A stretch of DNA of 52,166 nucleotides, taken from NCBI GenBank assembly GCA_902615995.1, contig CACMRF010000007.1:1-52166 (forward strand), read 5' to 3'. Positions within the stretch are counted from its first letter, which is position 1. Every line of letters starts with the position of its first letter. Below the pieces are notes generated by a model that made no database searches, had not been told where the DNA came from, and saw only the letters and a program-made list of their open reading frames with translations. Shown here piece by piece: positions 29,011 through 38,034 of the stretch. The translations under genes were made by a program, and so were the position numbers. This DNA is from an uncultured SAR116 cluster alpha proteobacterium. GTDB lineage: Bacteria > Pseudomonadota > Alphaproteobacteria > Puniceispirillales > Marisalimonadaceae.

Positions 29011-29997
29011 TTAGTTAACCTTATTTATTTCTGGACAACGACCTAACTCTCTAAGTTTTTTAAAAGAATTGTATGTATCACTAATTCCTTCTTCAACAGA
29101 ATACGAAGGGTAATTTCCTATTAATTTTCTGAGTGGCTCATCACTTAAGTCAGGAGGAAAAGGAAAGTTTTGACCTGAACAAGTTACCTTAGCTTCAGGT
29201 TTAAGTGATTTTAATATAGCAAGACCATTTTCAATAGTTTCACATTGACCATTCAAATTAAAAACATAAGCTTTAGTAAATTCCTTCATTACAGAATAAA
29301 TAAATGCTGATGCAGCTTCACCTGCATACAACCAGCTATATTTACCCTTATACGGAATATCATATTCTTCGTCTAATACAGCTGATTGAATTGCAATTGT
29401 ATTTTTTGAACTTACACCTTGATCTCTTGTTAATCCATATACAATATTTGGTCTAATCCCAATTGAAGGTATTTGAAGATCTGCGTTATAAACATAAGCT
29501 GTGTGTTCATTAGCTTGTTTATAAACACCATAAAATGTTTCTTTCCACTCTCCACCAGGAGGCATGCCTAAAGAAGCTACTGATGATGCATAAACTATTC
29601 TTCTTAACCCAATCTCTCTACAAACTTCAAATACATTAATTGTACCCTCCACATTTACTCTTGCACCTAAAGCAGGATCTGCTGCGCAAAAAGGCACTTG
29701 CAAACCTGCTAAGTGAATTATTGCTGAAGGGTTATATTTTTTTACTAAATTAAGAAGCTCAGGATAATTAGTAACATCATTTTTTTCCCAGGGGACATTT
29801 TCTGCGTCATCTCCCAATATCAAATTTAATCTTCTTTTTGATTCAGATAGATCAAAACCTACACATGGAATCTTTGATTTGGTTAAAATTGATAAAACCC
29901 AACTTCCAATACATCCACCAGCACCTGTTACTATAATTGGAGTTTTAAAATCGTGTTCGTTAATTATAAATTTACTTGTTAAAAAATCAAGACCCAT
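29011..29997 (-). CDS. NAD-dependent epimerase/dehydratase family protein
   Basis: A 328-residue extended SDR. The NAD loop is VTGAGGCIGSWV; IHLAGLQVP, YASSVASLG and the catalytic YGVYK (Tyr-x3-Lys) follow in order. Relatives are nucleotide-sugar epimerases and uronate or aldose dehydrogenases. Being first in an operon with a PhyH oxygenase and an enolase-superfamily dehydratase, a sugar or sugar-acid dehydrogenase seems more likely than a cell-wall enzyme (inference). Confidence 0.85.
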   Translation of the reverse strand: MGLDFLTSKFIINEHDFKTPIIVTGAGGCIGSWVLSILTKSKIPCVGFDLSESKRRLNLILGDDAENVPWEKNDVTNYPELLNLVKKYNPSAIIHLAGLQVPFCAADPALGARVNVEGTINVFEVCREIGLRRIVYASSVASLGMPPGGEWKETFYGVYKQANEHTAYVYNADLQIPSIGIRPNIVYGLTRDQGVSSKNTIAIQSAVLDEEYDIPYKGKYSWLYAGEAASAFIYSVMKEFTKAYVFNLNGQCETIENGLAILKSLKPEAKVTCSGQNFPFPPDLSDEPLRKLIGNYPSYSVEEGISDTYNSFKKLRELGRCPEINKVN

Positions 29998-30044
29998 ACC
30001 TCACCTTAATAAAATGATATATATAAAATTAAATATATCCAATT

Positions 30045-30797
30045 TTAATTTTTAAAATCTTTTATACATCTAAAACCAATATATACAGCTGACATATTTT
30101 TTGGTTTTGTTGCAGTATAACCTCTAATCATTTGATTTTTTCCATACCACCAAGATCCTCCCTTAGTGCCTTTGTAAAAGCTATCTTTAATATCAACCCA
30201 TTCCCAAACATTTCCGCCCATATCGTATAATCCATTAACCCCATTTTTTGTTGAAAAAGTTAATACATGGCCATAACCACGTAATAAAAATTTTGAATAT
30301 TTTGAAGGGTAATTAAAGTTACAATCATTCAAACAATTAAGACCTAATGTGTTTTCACCAGTTGGATAGGGATAAGTTTTTTTAAATTTATAACCATCCT
30401 TATTATTAGATCTAAACTCAGTATATGCGGCTAATTCCCATTCTTTAAGTGTAGGAATTCTTTTTTTATTCCATTTACAATAATTTTCTGCTTCATTAAA
30501 ATTGATATGAACAACTGGTTCATTGTCTAAAGCTGACAAGCCATATGGCCTTCTCCAGTTCCAACCATTTTTTTTAACCCATCCATTTTCATATACAAGT
30601 CCACCTCCATTTTTTTCAGCCATAGAAATAAAATTTGTTTCTTTGGCATATACTTTAAATTTGCCAATTGTAACTTCTGTCTTATCAATTAGAAAGTATG
30701 AGATTTTCTGCATAGTTTCATCATTACAATAACTTGTGCTAATATTTAAAAAACAAGTCACAATGATAGAAAAACAATTTAAAATTAATTTATTCAT
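30045..30797 (-). CDS. Exported SUMF1/formylglycine-generating-enzyme-fold protein, probably not catalytic
   Basis: A 250-residue protein with a signal peptide (NCFSIIVTCFLNISTSYC). The SUMF1 fold is recognised from YFLIDKTEVTIGKFKVY, PVVHINFNEAENYCKW, RIPTLKEWELAA, GLYDMGGNVWEW and the closing IGFRC. Copper-binding catalytic Cys pairs of true formylglycine-generating enzymes are missing in the region between GGSWWYG and IGFRC, so it is probably a binding or structural member of the fold. No sulfatase gene is nearby. Confidence 0.82.
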   Translation of the reverse strand: MNKLILNCFSIIVTCFLNISTSYCNDETMQKISYFLIDKTEVTIGKFKVYAKETNFISMAEKNGGGLVYENGWVKKNGWNWRRPYGLSALDNEPVVHINFNEAENYCKWNKKRIPTLKEWELAAYTEFRSNNKDGYKFKKTYPYPTGENTLGLNCLNDCNFNYPSKYSKFLLRGYGHVLTFSTKNGVNGLYDMGGNVWEWVDIKDSFYKGTKGGSWWYGKNQMIRGYTATKPKNMSAVYIGFRCIKDFKN

Positions 30798-30886
30798 AAA
30801 ATAACTCTAAATTAAAACTTCAATTATTCCAGATGTAAATAATTTAAAAAAAATTAATAAATCAATATGAATTTAACACTATAAAA

Positions 30887-31570
30887 TTATTTTTTTCTTC
30901 TAATTTTTTTTAAAAAAAACTTTATTGTAAGTGGTAAAATTCCAATTAGTGAAAAAGATATTAAAACTTGAAAAGAAAGGATGTCTGAAAAAGAGTTTAT
31001 TTTAGATAACTCATTACCCGCATTAACATAAACAAATGTAGCAGGAAACATCCCTAATATACTAACCCAAAAAAAAGTACTTAATTTGATAGGCAATAAC
31101 GATGTGACAATGTTTACCACAAAAAAAGGAAAAACAGGAACTAATCTTAATGCAAAAATATAGAAAATCCCTTCATTGATAAATTCTTTATTAATTGTAA
31201 CCAGTTGTTTTTTATATCTATTTTGTATATAACTATAAAATAGAAATTTAGACGTTAAAAAAGCAATTGATGCACCAATTGTACTACATAAAGATACTAT
31301 AAATGTTCCTAAGGCAAGGCCAAATATATATCCTGAGAGCAATGTTAACAATGTAGCAAACGGTAAAGATAATGCTGAAGTCAAAATATAAATTAAAGAA
31401 AAAATTAAACTAAATAAAAGAATATTTTCTTTATATAATAAACGAAAATTTATTAAATTTTCCTGTACATAACCTAATGTAAAAAAGTTTTTTAAATCGC
31501 TAAAGAATAAAATAGGTATTAACAATAATATAAAAAAAATTATGATATATCTTAAATTTTTAAACAGCAT
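30887..31570 (-). CDS. TVP38/TMEM64-family (DedA-like) inner-membrane protein
   Basis: A 227-residue integral membrane protein with about five hydrophobic segments. The VTT-domain signatures are LPFATLLTLLSGYIFGLALG and the motif ALRLVPVFPFFVVN followed by GMFPATFVYVNAG. Family members are candidate lipid scramblases or transporters, with roles inferred from DedA relatives. It stands 16 bases downstream of the MOSC gene on the same strand. Confidence 0.88.
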   Translation of the reverse strand: MLFKNLRYIIIFFILLLIPILFFSDLKNFFTLGYVQENLINFRLLYKENILLFSLIFSLIYILTSALSLPFATLLTLLSGYIFGLALGTFIVSLCSTIGASIAFLTSKFLFYSYIQNRYKKQLVTINKEFINEGIFYIFALRLVPVFPFFVVNIVTSLLPIKLSTFFWVSILGMFPATFVYVNAGNELSKINSFSDILSFQVLISFSLIGILPLTIKFFLKKIRRKK

Positions 31571-31586
31571 AATTGTTTTAAATTAA

Positions 31587-32072
31587 TTAAACTGGTTTAA
31601 TTTCATCATTAACTCTAATTCTACCTCCTTTTATTATTTTGCAGTTTAAACCTGAACGGTTATAAAGAGGTAATAAGAGAGGTTTGTTAAGTAAGTCAGA
31701 TAAATATTTGCAAGGAAAATTTAATCTTCCACCCTCTAAAATGACTTCGCCAATTTTAATTCTTTTTCCTACCAAATAATTTAGTGGCACACCTTGAGAA
31801 GTTAAATTTCTTCTATGCTCATTAGGTTTTAATGTGATTTTATCTTTTTGTAATGGTAGCTGATTTTCCTTAAGGGCAATTAAAACCTCATTTTCTATTA
31901 TCGTTACATCTCTGATATCAGGGATATTTGAATACTTTCCAGTATTATTAAAATATCTATCACCTTTAATCCCCTTTCCTTCAACCAAAATAGCTTCTTT
32001 AAGCTCTTTCATGTTTGAAGAAGCTTTTTCAGCTATATGTATAAATAACAACTTTCCTGGACCCCGAATCAT
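31587..32072 (-). CDS. MOSC domain protein
   Basis: A 161-residue protein made only of a MOSC domain (VEGKGIKGDRYFNNTGKYS, EHRRNLTSQGVPLN, and GLNCKIIKGGRIRVNDEI). The Cys in GRLNFPCKYL and the one in GLNCKI are candidates for the sulfur-carrying residue. MOSC domains handle molybdenum cofactor sulfur or deliver activated sulfur. Stand-alone ones like this lack a defined substrate. Confidence 0.87.
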   Translation of the reverse strand: MIRGPGKLLFIHIAEKASSNMKELKEAILVEGKGIKGDRYFNNTGKYSNIPDIRDVTIIENEVLIALKENQLPLQKDKITLKPNEHRRNLTSQGVPLNYLVGKRIKIGEVILEGGRLNFPCKYLSDLLNKPLLLPLYNRSGLNCKIIKGGRIRVNDEIKPV

Positions 32073-32116
32073 AATTGAAAATAAATTAATTTATTTTTTA
32101 ATTCAAGTTTCAAAAA

Positions 32117-32656
32117 TTATGATTGGCTTAATTTTCTTATAGCCAAAGATACATCAACATCTTCAATATTTAATGCACCTCTTTTGATTCTTAGTTTATG
32201 AGCCATTTCAAGAACACTTGCATGGGAACAACCAAATGGAGGATCAAATTTATAACTTGCCAACTCTATTAAAAGTCCTAACGGATCTCTAAAATATATT
32301 GAATCCATAAAACCTCTGTCCTTTATTCCAGTATTTGCAAACCCGTTTTCAGAAAGATTTTTTTCAGCAATTCTTATTGTACTTTGACTTACCCAAAAAG
32401 CCACATGATGCAAAGAACCAATTTCATTTTGAAATTTAGATTTTTTTGATTTTCTTTTTTCATCAGTAAAAACTGTTACAGTTGTTCCATCTCCGCAATC
32501 AAAATACAAATGATTTATGCTAAGATCATCTAAATTTGGTTGTTCAAAAATAAATCGCATGCCTAGAATGTTTTGCCAAAAATTTATAGAAGTTTTTTTA
32601 TCAGCACCATTTAATGTAATGTGATGTAATCCTTGAGTTTGTAAAATGCTTTTCAT
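32117..32656 (-). CDS. Glyoxalase/VOC-superfamily protein
   Basis: A 179-residue vicinal-oxygen-chelate protein. HHITLNGADKKTSINFWQN near the N-terminus, HHVAFWVS and the IYFRDPLGLLIELA motif with the metal Glu are visible. It resembles ring-cleaving dioxygenase-type VOC proteins, with a C-terminal stretch (ASVLEMAHKLRIKRG) outside the domain. The function is unknown. It lies in a loose row of small-enzyme genes. Confidence 0.82.
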   Translation of the reverse strand: MKSILQTQGLHHITLNGADKKTSINFWQNILGMRFIFEQPNLDDLSINHLYFDCGDGTTVTVFTDEKRKSKKSKFQNEIGSLHHVAFWVSQSTIRIAEKNLSENGFANTGIKDRGFMDSIYFRDPLGLLIELASYKFDPPFGCSHASVLEMAHKLRIKRGALNIEDVDVSLAIRKLSQS

Positions 32657-32737
32657 AGATCTGATTTAATAAATTAATTTATAAATTGTTTAGGGATTAT
32701 TTATGAAGGTTAGTACAAATTTCAACATATATTTAAA

Positions 32738-33013
32738 TTATTTTATTTCAATTTCTACAAAACTGTAATGAAATTTATTTTCATTGATTACATTATGGTT
32801 CACACCCTTTTCCCTAAAATAACTAACTCCTTTTTTTAATTCTGATAATGTGACAGAACCATCGTCGTTAATAATTTTTAAAATTCCATCTTTCATTGGG
32901 ACAACAACATAATCGTATTCGTGAATATGTTGGCCTGTTTCGTCACCTGGATCAAACTCCCATTCTGTAACTCTAACTCTAGAATTATCAATCATTAATT
33001 TAGATTTCGCCAT
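32738..33013 (-). CDS. Small single-domain cupin
   Basis: A 91-residue cupin. The metal-binding motif is DETGQHIHEYDYVVVPMKDG, with the second motif near GVSYFREKGVNHNVINEN. It lacks any partner domain, so it may bind a metal and small ligand or act as an isomerase or dioxygenase. The C-terminal HYSFVEIEIK is usual for stand-alone cupins next to oxidoreductases. Confidence 0.82.
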   Translation of the reverse strand: MAKSKLMIDNSRVRVTEWEFDPGDETGQHIHEYDYVVVPMKDGILKIINDDGSVTLSELKKGVSYFREKGVNHNVINENKFHYSFVEIEIK

Positions 33014-33093
33014 AATTTAATTTCAAAACTCGTTAGTAGTTTAAATTTTTATAAATATATTTCAATAATGATAGATTAATATAAAATATAGAT

Positions 33094-33174
33094 ATGTCTA
33101 ATAAACAAAAAAAGGCAATTATTTGGATAGGGATATTTTTTTGGGGGTTATTTATTCTTAAAGATTTTATTTAA
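33094..33174 (+). CDS. Possible 26-residue membrane peptide
   Basis: An ATG-started frame encodes MSNKQKK followed by one hydrophobic helix (AIIWIGIFFWGLFILKD) and stops at 33172-33174. Lys-rich start plus single Trp/Phe-rich helix is the layout of small membrane peptides. There is no good ribosome-binding site, and its strand is opposite to both neighbours. It is the only coding potential in the 214-base gap and remains tentative. Confidence 0.4.
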   Translation: MSNKQKKAIIWIGIFFWGLFILKDFI

Positions 33175-33227
33175 GTACTTAAGTACATGAATAAAAATTA
33201 TAATTGCATGCATTTTTATAAAAAATT

Positions 33228-33998
33228 TTATCTACCCATCCAACCACCATCTACGGTAAGTATTTCACCATTAACATAATTAGACGCGTCAGAGGCTAAA
33301 AACACTGAAGGACCTGCAAAATCATCTGGCGTACCCCATCTTCCCTGAGGAATTCTTTCTAAAATAGCCTTATATCTATCCTTATCATTTCTTAGAGCTT
33401 CTGTATTATCTGTTGCTATATAGCCAGGGGCAATTGCATTAACATTTATTCCTTTCGAAGCCCACTCGTTTGCAAGTGCTTTTGTCAATTGACCAATGCC
33501 ACCTTTAGAAGCAGCATAACCTGGAACATTAACTCCACCTTGAAAAGTTAAAAGAGAAGCTATAAAGATAATTTTTCCGGATCCCCTATTTATCATTTCG
33601 CGTCCTATTTCTCTACTTAAAAGAAATTGAGAAGATAAATTAACCTCTATTACTTCATCCCACCATTCGGTAGGGTGATTTTCAGCTGAATTACGTCTTA
33701 TAGTGCCTGCATTATTAATGAGTATATCTGGTATTATTTTTTTATTTTTTAAATTTTCAACAAAATTAAGAAGCTGGTCTCTTTTAGAAAAGTCAACTTT
33801 AAAACCTTCAAAATTTTTTCCAATTTTTTTAATTGCAGTCTCAACATCACTTCCCGTTGGTGATAATGACGCACTGACACCCAAAATGTCAGCTCCAGCT
33901 CCGGCTAGCGCTTCGGCTATTCCTCTACCAATGCCACGACTGGCGCCTGTAACAAGAGCTAATTTTCCAGTTAAATCAAAAATATTTAAAAATGACAT
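33228..33998 (-). CDS. SDR-family oxidoreductase (2-deoxygluconate/gluconate dehydrogenase-like)
   Basis: A 256-residue classical SDR with VTGASRGIGRGIAEAL, NNAGTIRR, ASLLTFQGG and the YAASK catalytic pair, ending in NGEILTVDGGW. It is of the KduD/gluconate 5-dehydrogenase style. Only 3 bases separate it from the upstream zinc alcohol dehydrogenase, with GGAGA before its start, so both act in one pathway, probably interconversion of a sugar acid or polyol. Confidence 0.87.
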   Translation of the reverse strand: MSFLNIFDLTGKLALVTGASRGIGRGIAEALAGAGADILGVSASLSPTGSDVETAIKKIGKNFEGFKVDFSKRDQLLNFVENLKNKKIIPDILINNAGTIRRNSAENHPTEWWDEVIEVNLSSQFLLSREIGREMINRGSGKIIFIASLLTFQGGVNVPGYAASKGGIGQLTKALANEWASKGINVNAIAPGYIATDNTEALRNDKDRYKAILERIPQGRWGTPDDFAGPSVFLASDASNYVNGEILTVDGGWMGR

Positions 33999-34001
33999 TA
34001 A

Positions 34002-35048
34002 TTAATCTCCTACTTTTATTAAACTTTTGAGTGCAGTTGGACTATTAGATAAATTATTAAAAGCAGTTTGAACTTCATCTAAATTGTTTACATCAGTGAT
34101 TATTGTATTTGCATCAATCCCACCAGATTCTAATATTTTAATTGCTTTTTCATAATCTTCCTTTTCATAAACACGAACTCCAATCAACTCTAATTCTCTC
34201 CAGAAAAAACGAAACATATCAACAACTGGTTTTTCAGCGTGAATTGCTACCATTACAATCCTACCTCTTGTTGCTACACAATCTGTCATTACATCGACAC
34301 CATTTTGAGAACCTGAAACTTCAAAAACTACATCTGCTCCTTTCTGATTTGTTTTCTTATTAATCTCTTCTATCAAATTATTTTTATTTGGATTGATTGT
34401 TTCAAAACCCAATTTCTGGGCAATTTTTAACCGAAAAGAATTTACTTCAGAAATTATTACTCTACCTCCGGTATCTCGAGCAACCATAGCAACTAAAACT
34501 CCAATTGGTCCTCCTCCAATTACCAATACATCCTCATCTTTTTTTAAACGTGAAAGTCTTACATCATGGCAAGCCACAGCAACTGGTTCAATCAAAGCAG
34601 CGTAATCCATTCTAAGTTTTTCAGGAAGGTGATGTAAGGTATGTGAAGGAACATTCCATATCTCTTGCAAGGCTCCATCAGTATCTAAACCTAAGAATTT
34701 AAGATTATGGCATATATGATTGTATCTTGATTTACAAGCTGGACATTCTCCACAATGATCAAGTGGTCGCACAACAACTGGCTGACCAACTTGAAAATCT
34801 TTTACCTTTGAACCAACTTGATGAACATATCCTGACATTTCATGTCCTATAATTCTTTCAAACCCCACTCTTTTATCCATGTGGCCAAAATACACATGCA
34901 TGTCAGTTCCACATATTCCAACATATGCAATTTTGACTGCAACTTCGTCTGGTCCAGGTTCCTTTAATTTCACCTGTTCAACTGAAAATGTTTTATTACC
35001 TCTATAATATGCTGCATTTATCAAATTATTTTCCATTATAACCCTCAC
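34002..35048 (-). CDS. Zinc-dependent alcohol dehydrogenase (polyol/idonate dehydrogenase type)
   Basis: A 348-residue medium-chain dehydrogenase. Catalytic zinc ligands are in YVGICGTDMH and RIIGHEMSG; the structural-zinc cysteines are in CGECPACKSRYNHIC; the NAD loop is VIGGGPIGVLVA. It resembles sorbitol/threonine/L-idonate dehydrogenases. The frame can start at ATG 35036 (MENNLINAAYYRG) as well as at 35048. It heads an operon with the SDR gene. Confidence 0.88.
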   Translation of the reverse strand: MRVIMENNLINAAYYRGNKTFSVEQVKLKEPGPDEVAVKIAYVGICGTDMHVYFGHMDKRVGFERIIGHEMSGYVHQVGSKVKDFQVGQPVVVRPLDHCGECPACKSRYNHICHNLKFLGLDTDGALQEIWNVPSHTLHHLPEKLRMDYAALIEPVAVACHDVRLSRLKKDEDVLVIGGGPIGVLVAMVARDTGGRVIISEVNSFRLKIAQKLGFETINPNKNNLIEEINKKTNQKGADVVFEVSGSQNGVDVMTDCVATRGRIVMVAIHAEKPVVDMFRFFWRELELIGVRVYEKEDYEKAIKILESGGIDANTIITDVNNLDEVQTAFNNLSNSPTALKSLIKVGD

Positions 35049-35199
35049 AAATAAATATAAAAGCTATCATTTGATCACTTGAATGTCATTACTAATAAAA
35101 TAGAAAATTAAATTTATTTAAATTTCATAACTTTAAGTAAAATAATATTATTAATTATTTTTCGTTTTTTTTAAATTATAGATATGTTATTATTTTATT

Positions 35200-35571
35200 A
35201 TGGAAGATTATTTCAATATAAAAGCCACTGGCAAAAATATTGAGCTTGGTTCTTTTTTTCAAAAATATAATATTAAAAAACTTTCGTCTGTTTTCTTAAA
35301 ATACTCAGCTAATCCAATTAGCGCTAATACAGTTTTAGAAAAAAGAAATGTTTTTTTTAAGGTCAAATTAGATATTTTAATTGATAATAACATCAAATTT
35401 GAAACATTAGGGCGTTCTAAAATTGCAACTTTAGCACTTGACGAAGCAGTTGAAAATATATCAAAAAGATTAAGAAGACATTATAGAAAAATTAAGAACC
35501 ATAGATTGCTTAATAACAGAATTGATAATGTAAAAAAAGATTTAGAAAGATTCCATCTAAATTCATATTAA
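35200..35571 (+). CDS. hpf: Ribosome hibernation promoting factor, short form
   Basis: A 123-residue HPF/RaiA-like protein. Fold features include FNIKATGKNIELG at the N-terminus, NTVLEKRNVFFKVKLDI in the middle and LALDEAVENISKRLRRHYRK, where DEAVE...KQLRR is the most conserved helix of HPF. Such proteins bind idle 70S ribosomes in stationary phase. Alphaproteobacterial HPF usually has a C-terminal dimerisation domain (long form, about 190 residues); here only the first domain is present, and rpoN/ptsN are not next to it. Confidence 0.8.
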   Translation: MEDYFNIKATGKNIELGSFFQKYNIKKLSSVFLKYSANPISANTVLEKRNVFFKVKLDILIDNNIKFETLGRSKIATLALDEAVENISKRLRRHYRKIKNHRLLNNRIDNVKKDLERFHLNSY

Positions 35572-36041
35572 GTTATATAAACACTATAACTTATTGATTA
35601 TATTATTAAATTCTTAATTAATAAAATAATTTAATATTTTTATAAAGTTTTATATTTCAAAATTTATGAATTTGATAAGTTATAAAACCTTGTCATTTCT
35701 AACGCTTTCTTCGCAATTTTATTAAAATCTATTTCTATTAAAATTACTGTTTGGACAAAAACTACCGTTGACATAATAACCATTTTTACAGCACCAACTA
35801 TTTAAATTAATTACTAAACCAATAAAAACCTCATCATAAGTCCCTCTAGTTAAAATATTTCATAAAGTGTTCCAAAAGATTTTTTTATCATTAATTAATT
35901 AATTGATTTATGATCTTGAGAAAAATTATTTATAAACTCAGTTAAACTTTCCTAAAAAAATTAATAATGTTCTCCTTCTTTTAATTACGACATAAAAAAT
36001 ATTTGTTAGGTTTTTAAAAAAAAGTCTGATAAATTTTTGTT
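35572..36041. other. 470-base gap, AT-rich, with a possible decayed coding fragment
   Basis: No complete gene was found. On the minus strand at about 35725-35860 one frame runs open for some 40 codons between stops, including the Cys-rich phrase WCCKNGYYVNGSFCP, but it has no start codon. It could be the C-terminal end of a lost exported protein. The rest looks like plain AT-rich spacer. The gap marks the change from compact core genome to looser accessory DNA. Confidence 0.35.
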
Positions 36042-36437
36042 ATGAGAATATTTGCAAAATTACTTGTCGCAGCAATGGTAATATGGCTTTTAAGTGTTGT
36101 GATATGTGGTTTAGTAGGTGTTTCAATACAGTTTCCATTCACTTTAATAGAAGAAGGTGAAATTGCCTATCACAGATGGCAAACTCTAAGAATAGCTCTT
36201 TTTTTAACAGTTGCTTATTATGGTCTTCAATATGTATTAGGTCTTACAAAACAAGTCTATCCAATCAATTTTGTAAAAGTGTATATATTTAACATGTGTA
36301 TTGTTGGTCTAGCATTGTTTTACAGATTAGATGTTGATAGAAAAGAATACTTAGTATTAGCATTTTGGTTACTCTTTTTGACGATACTTAATATTGCTAC
36401 AGCAAATCGTTATCGTAGGCTATTCAAAAAAAAATAA
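36042..36437 (+). CDS. Small four-helix membrane protein of unknown function
   Basis: A 131-residue protein with about four hydrophobic helices (LLVAAMVIWLLSVVICGLVG, IALFLTVAYYGLQYVLGL, VKVYIFNMCIVGLALFY, LVLAFWLLFLTILNIATA) and a basic C-terminus (NRYRRLFKKK) that should face the cytosol. No family is recognised. A convergent membrane-protein gene ends 6 bases away. Confidence 0.65.
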   Translation: MRIFAKLLVAAMVIWLLSVVICGLVGVSIQFPFTLIEEGEIAYHRWQTLRIALFLTVAYYGLQYVLGLTKQVYPINFVKVYIFNMCIVGLALFYRLDVDRKEYLVLAFWLLFLTILNIATANRYRRLFKKK

Positions 36438-36443
36438 GTTAAA

Positions 36444-36800
36444 TTAATTCCTAAAAACAAGTGTAATCAATTTGATAATATAACCATACAGTAAAGTTAA
36501 CATTGCTACAGATAGAGCAAGTCCTGTTTTTTCAATATCACCCCAATTATCCCATTTCCCAGCAGTTAAAGCTATTAAACCAATTAGTGTTCCAAGCCAA
36601 CCAAAATAAATAGCACCGTTACCACAATTTATTATAAACTTATCTTTCTCGTTTTTTAGAAATCCATAACCAATACTTCCACCAGCAACAAATAAAAAGC
36701 TTAAAATATCATTATAATAATTAAATCCAACATGAGAAATAGCACCAATTATAATTATACAGCAGATTAATAATCCAATATATTGTTTTATTTTATCCAT
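36444..36800 (-). CDS. Small membrane protein of unknown function
   Basis: A 118-residue protein with four predicted membrane helices (YIGLLICCIIIIGAISHVGF near the N-terminus; others around AIYFGWLGTLIGLIALTAG and LALSVAMLTLLYGYIIKLI). The pattern hints at a MotA/ExbB-like or DUF-type small membrane protein, but no signature is certain. It is convergent with the previous gene. Confidence 0.6.
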   Translation of the reverse strand: MDKIKQYIGLLICCIIIIGAISHVGFNYYNDILSFLFVAGGSIGYGFLKNEKDKFIINCGNGAIYFGWLGTLIGLIALTAGKWDNWGDIEKTGLALSVAMLTLLYGYIIKLITLVFRN

Positions 36801-37020
36801 AAAAATATTTATTAATTAAATAATTCTAGTAATATCATAGTTTAGCTTAAGATTTATTAATATGAAGTCAACATGATATAAAGTGCATAAGATTGTGCTA
36901 CTTTGAAAATTTATTAAACACATGAGTTAATTTATATTGAGTTTATATTGTAATTATCAAAATAATTAACACATAACATCTCATAATCAAGTTATCAAAA
37001 TTTTCAACAAGGAGCATTAG

Positions 37021-37554
37021 ATGGGACGAGCAGGAACTAGATTAATCGATAGACCTGAATTTAAAACAAAACCTAAGCCTGTAACTTTTTTAGCAGATGA
37101 TAAAGTTTCAAATGCAGTAACTGTAATGTCTGAAAAAAATTATGGTTCAGTAATAATTGTTGATAAACAAGAGAAAGTTATTGGCGTAGTAACTGAAAGA
37201 GATATTGTTAAAAAACTTGTTAATGCTGGATTATCACCAAAAAATACTAAATTAGAAAAAATAATGACAAAAAACCCCAGAGTTGCAAATGAAACTGATA
37301 ATGTAATAGATTGGTTAAGAATAATGTCTAACGATAGATTTAGAAGATTACCAGTTGTAGATGAAAAAAACAAAATAAAAGTAATTTTTACTCAAGGTGA
37401 TTTTGTTTCCTACACATGGCCAGATTTAATTTACCAAGCTTCACAAATGGCTAAATCAAGTTTTATGAAAGGTTTTTCAATAAACTCATTATTAATTTTC
37501 ATGTTAGTATATGCAGTTGCGATATTCGCAACGGTGAGAGCTTTTATAAATTAG
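37021..37554 (+). CDS. CBS-domain pair protein with C-terminal membrane anchor
   Basis: A 177-residue protein. Two CBS motifs are visible (VTVMSEKNYGSVIIVDKQEKVIGVVTERDI and WLRIMSNDRFRRLPVVDEKNKI), the first ending in the usual G-V-V-T-E-R-D-I. After residue about 145 a hydrophobic segment (INSLLIFMLVYAVAIFATV) anchors it to the membrane. CBS pairs sense adenine nucleotides and regulate partner proteins. A clean AAGGAG precedes ATG by 6 bases. It is followed after 21 bases by an NTF2-like gene. Confidence 0.87.
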   Translation: MGRAGTRLIDRPEFKTKPKPVTFLADDKVSNAVTVMSEKNYGSVIIVDKQEKVIGVVTERDIVKKLVNAGLSPKNTKLEKIMTKNPRVANETDNVIDWLRIMSNDRFRRLPVVDEKNKIKVIFTQGDFVSYTWPDLIYQASQMAKSSFMKGFSINSLLIFMLVYAVAIFATVRAFIN

Positions 37555-37575
37555 TGTTTTTTTGAAGGGAATTTA

Positions 37576-37914
37576 ATGTCAATATTTAATAAAATGGTTA
37601 AAGCAATAGATGATTGTAATATAAATGATTATTTAGATCTACTTCATGATGATTACGTATTTGTAAGACATCAGTCAAATCAAGAAGTTACTAAATCTGA
37701 ATGGATACCTGTTGTAACAGGTATGTTTAATGCAATGAAAGAAGGAAAACTTAACTTTAAAAATAACAGATGTGTTTATGAAAATGAAGAGATTTTAGTA
37801 ATTCACAATATAGGTAATTTTCCTGACAATACCAAAGAAGCTATAATGGCAGTTCATACCTTATCAAACGGAAAAATTATAAAAACTGAAAGTGGGGCAA
37901 CCCGTATTGATTAA
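37576..37914 (+). CDS. SnoaL/NTF2-like small protein
   Basis: A 112-residue protein with the layout of the SnoaL/NTF2 cone fold: an N-terminal helix (FNKMVKAIDDCNINDYLDLLHDDY), then strands ending in MAVHTLSNGKI. Such domains bind small hydrophobic ligands or act as isomerases and hydrolases. AAGGGA precedes the start. It is likely co-transcribed with the CBS gene. Confidence 0.7.
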   Translation: MSIFNKMVKAIDDCNINDYLDLLHDDYVFVRHQSNQEVTKSEWIPVVTGMFNAMKEGKLNFKNNRCVYENEEILVIHNIGNFPDNTKEAIMAVHTLSNGKIIKTESGATRID

Positions 37915-38034
37915 TCACGTTTTTAAAAAAGATAATTATTTATTACTCAGCACATTTAGACTTAAATTTATAGTTCGGTCGACAAGTTAGACTAAGTATT
38001 AGTTAATTTTGATAATTAAAATTAAAATTATTTA

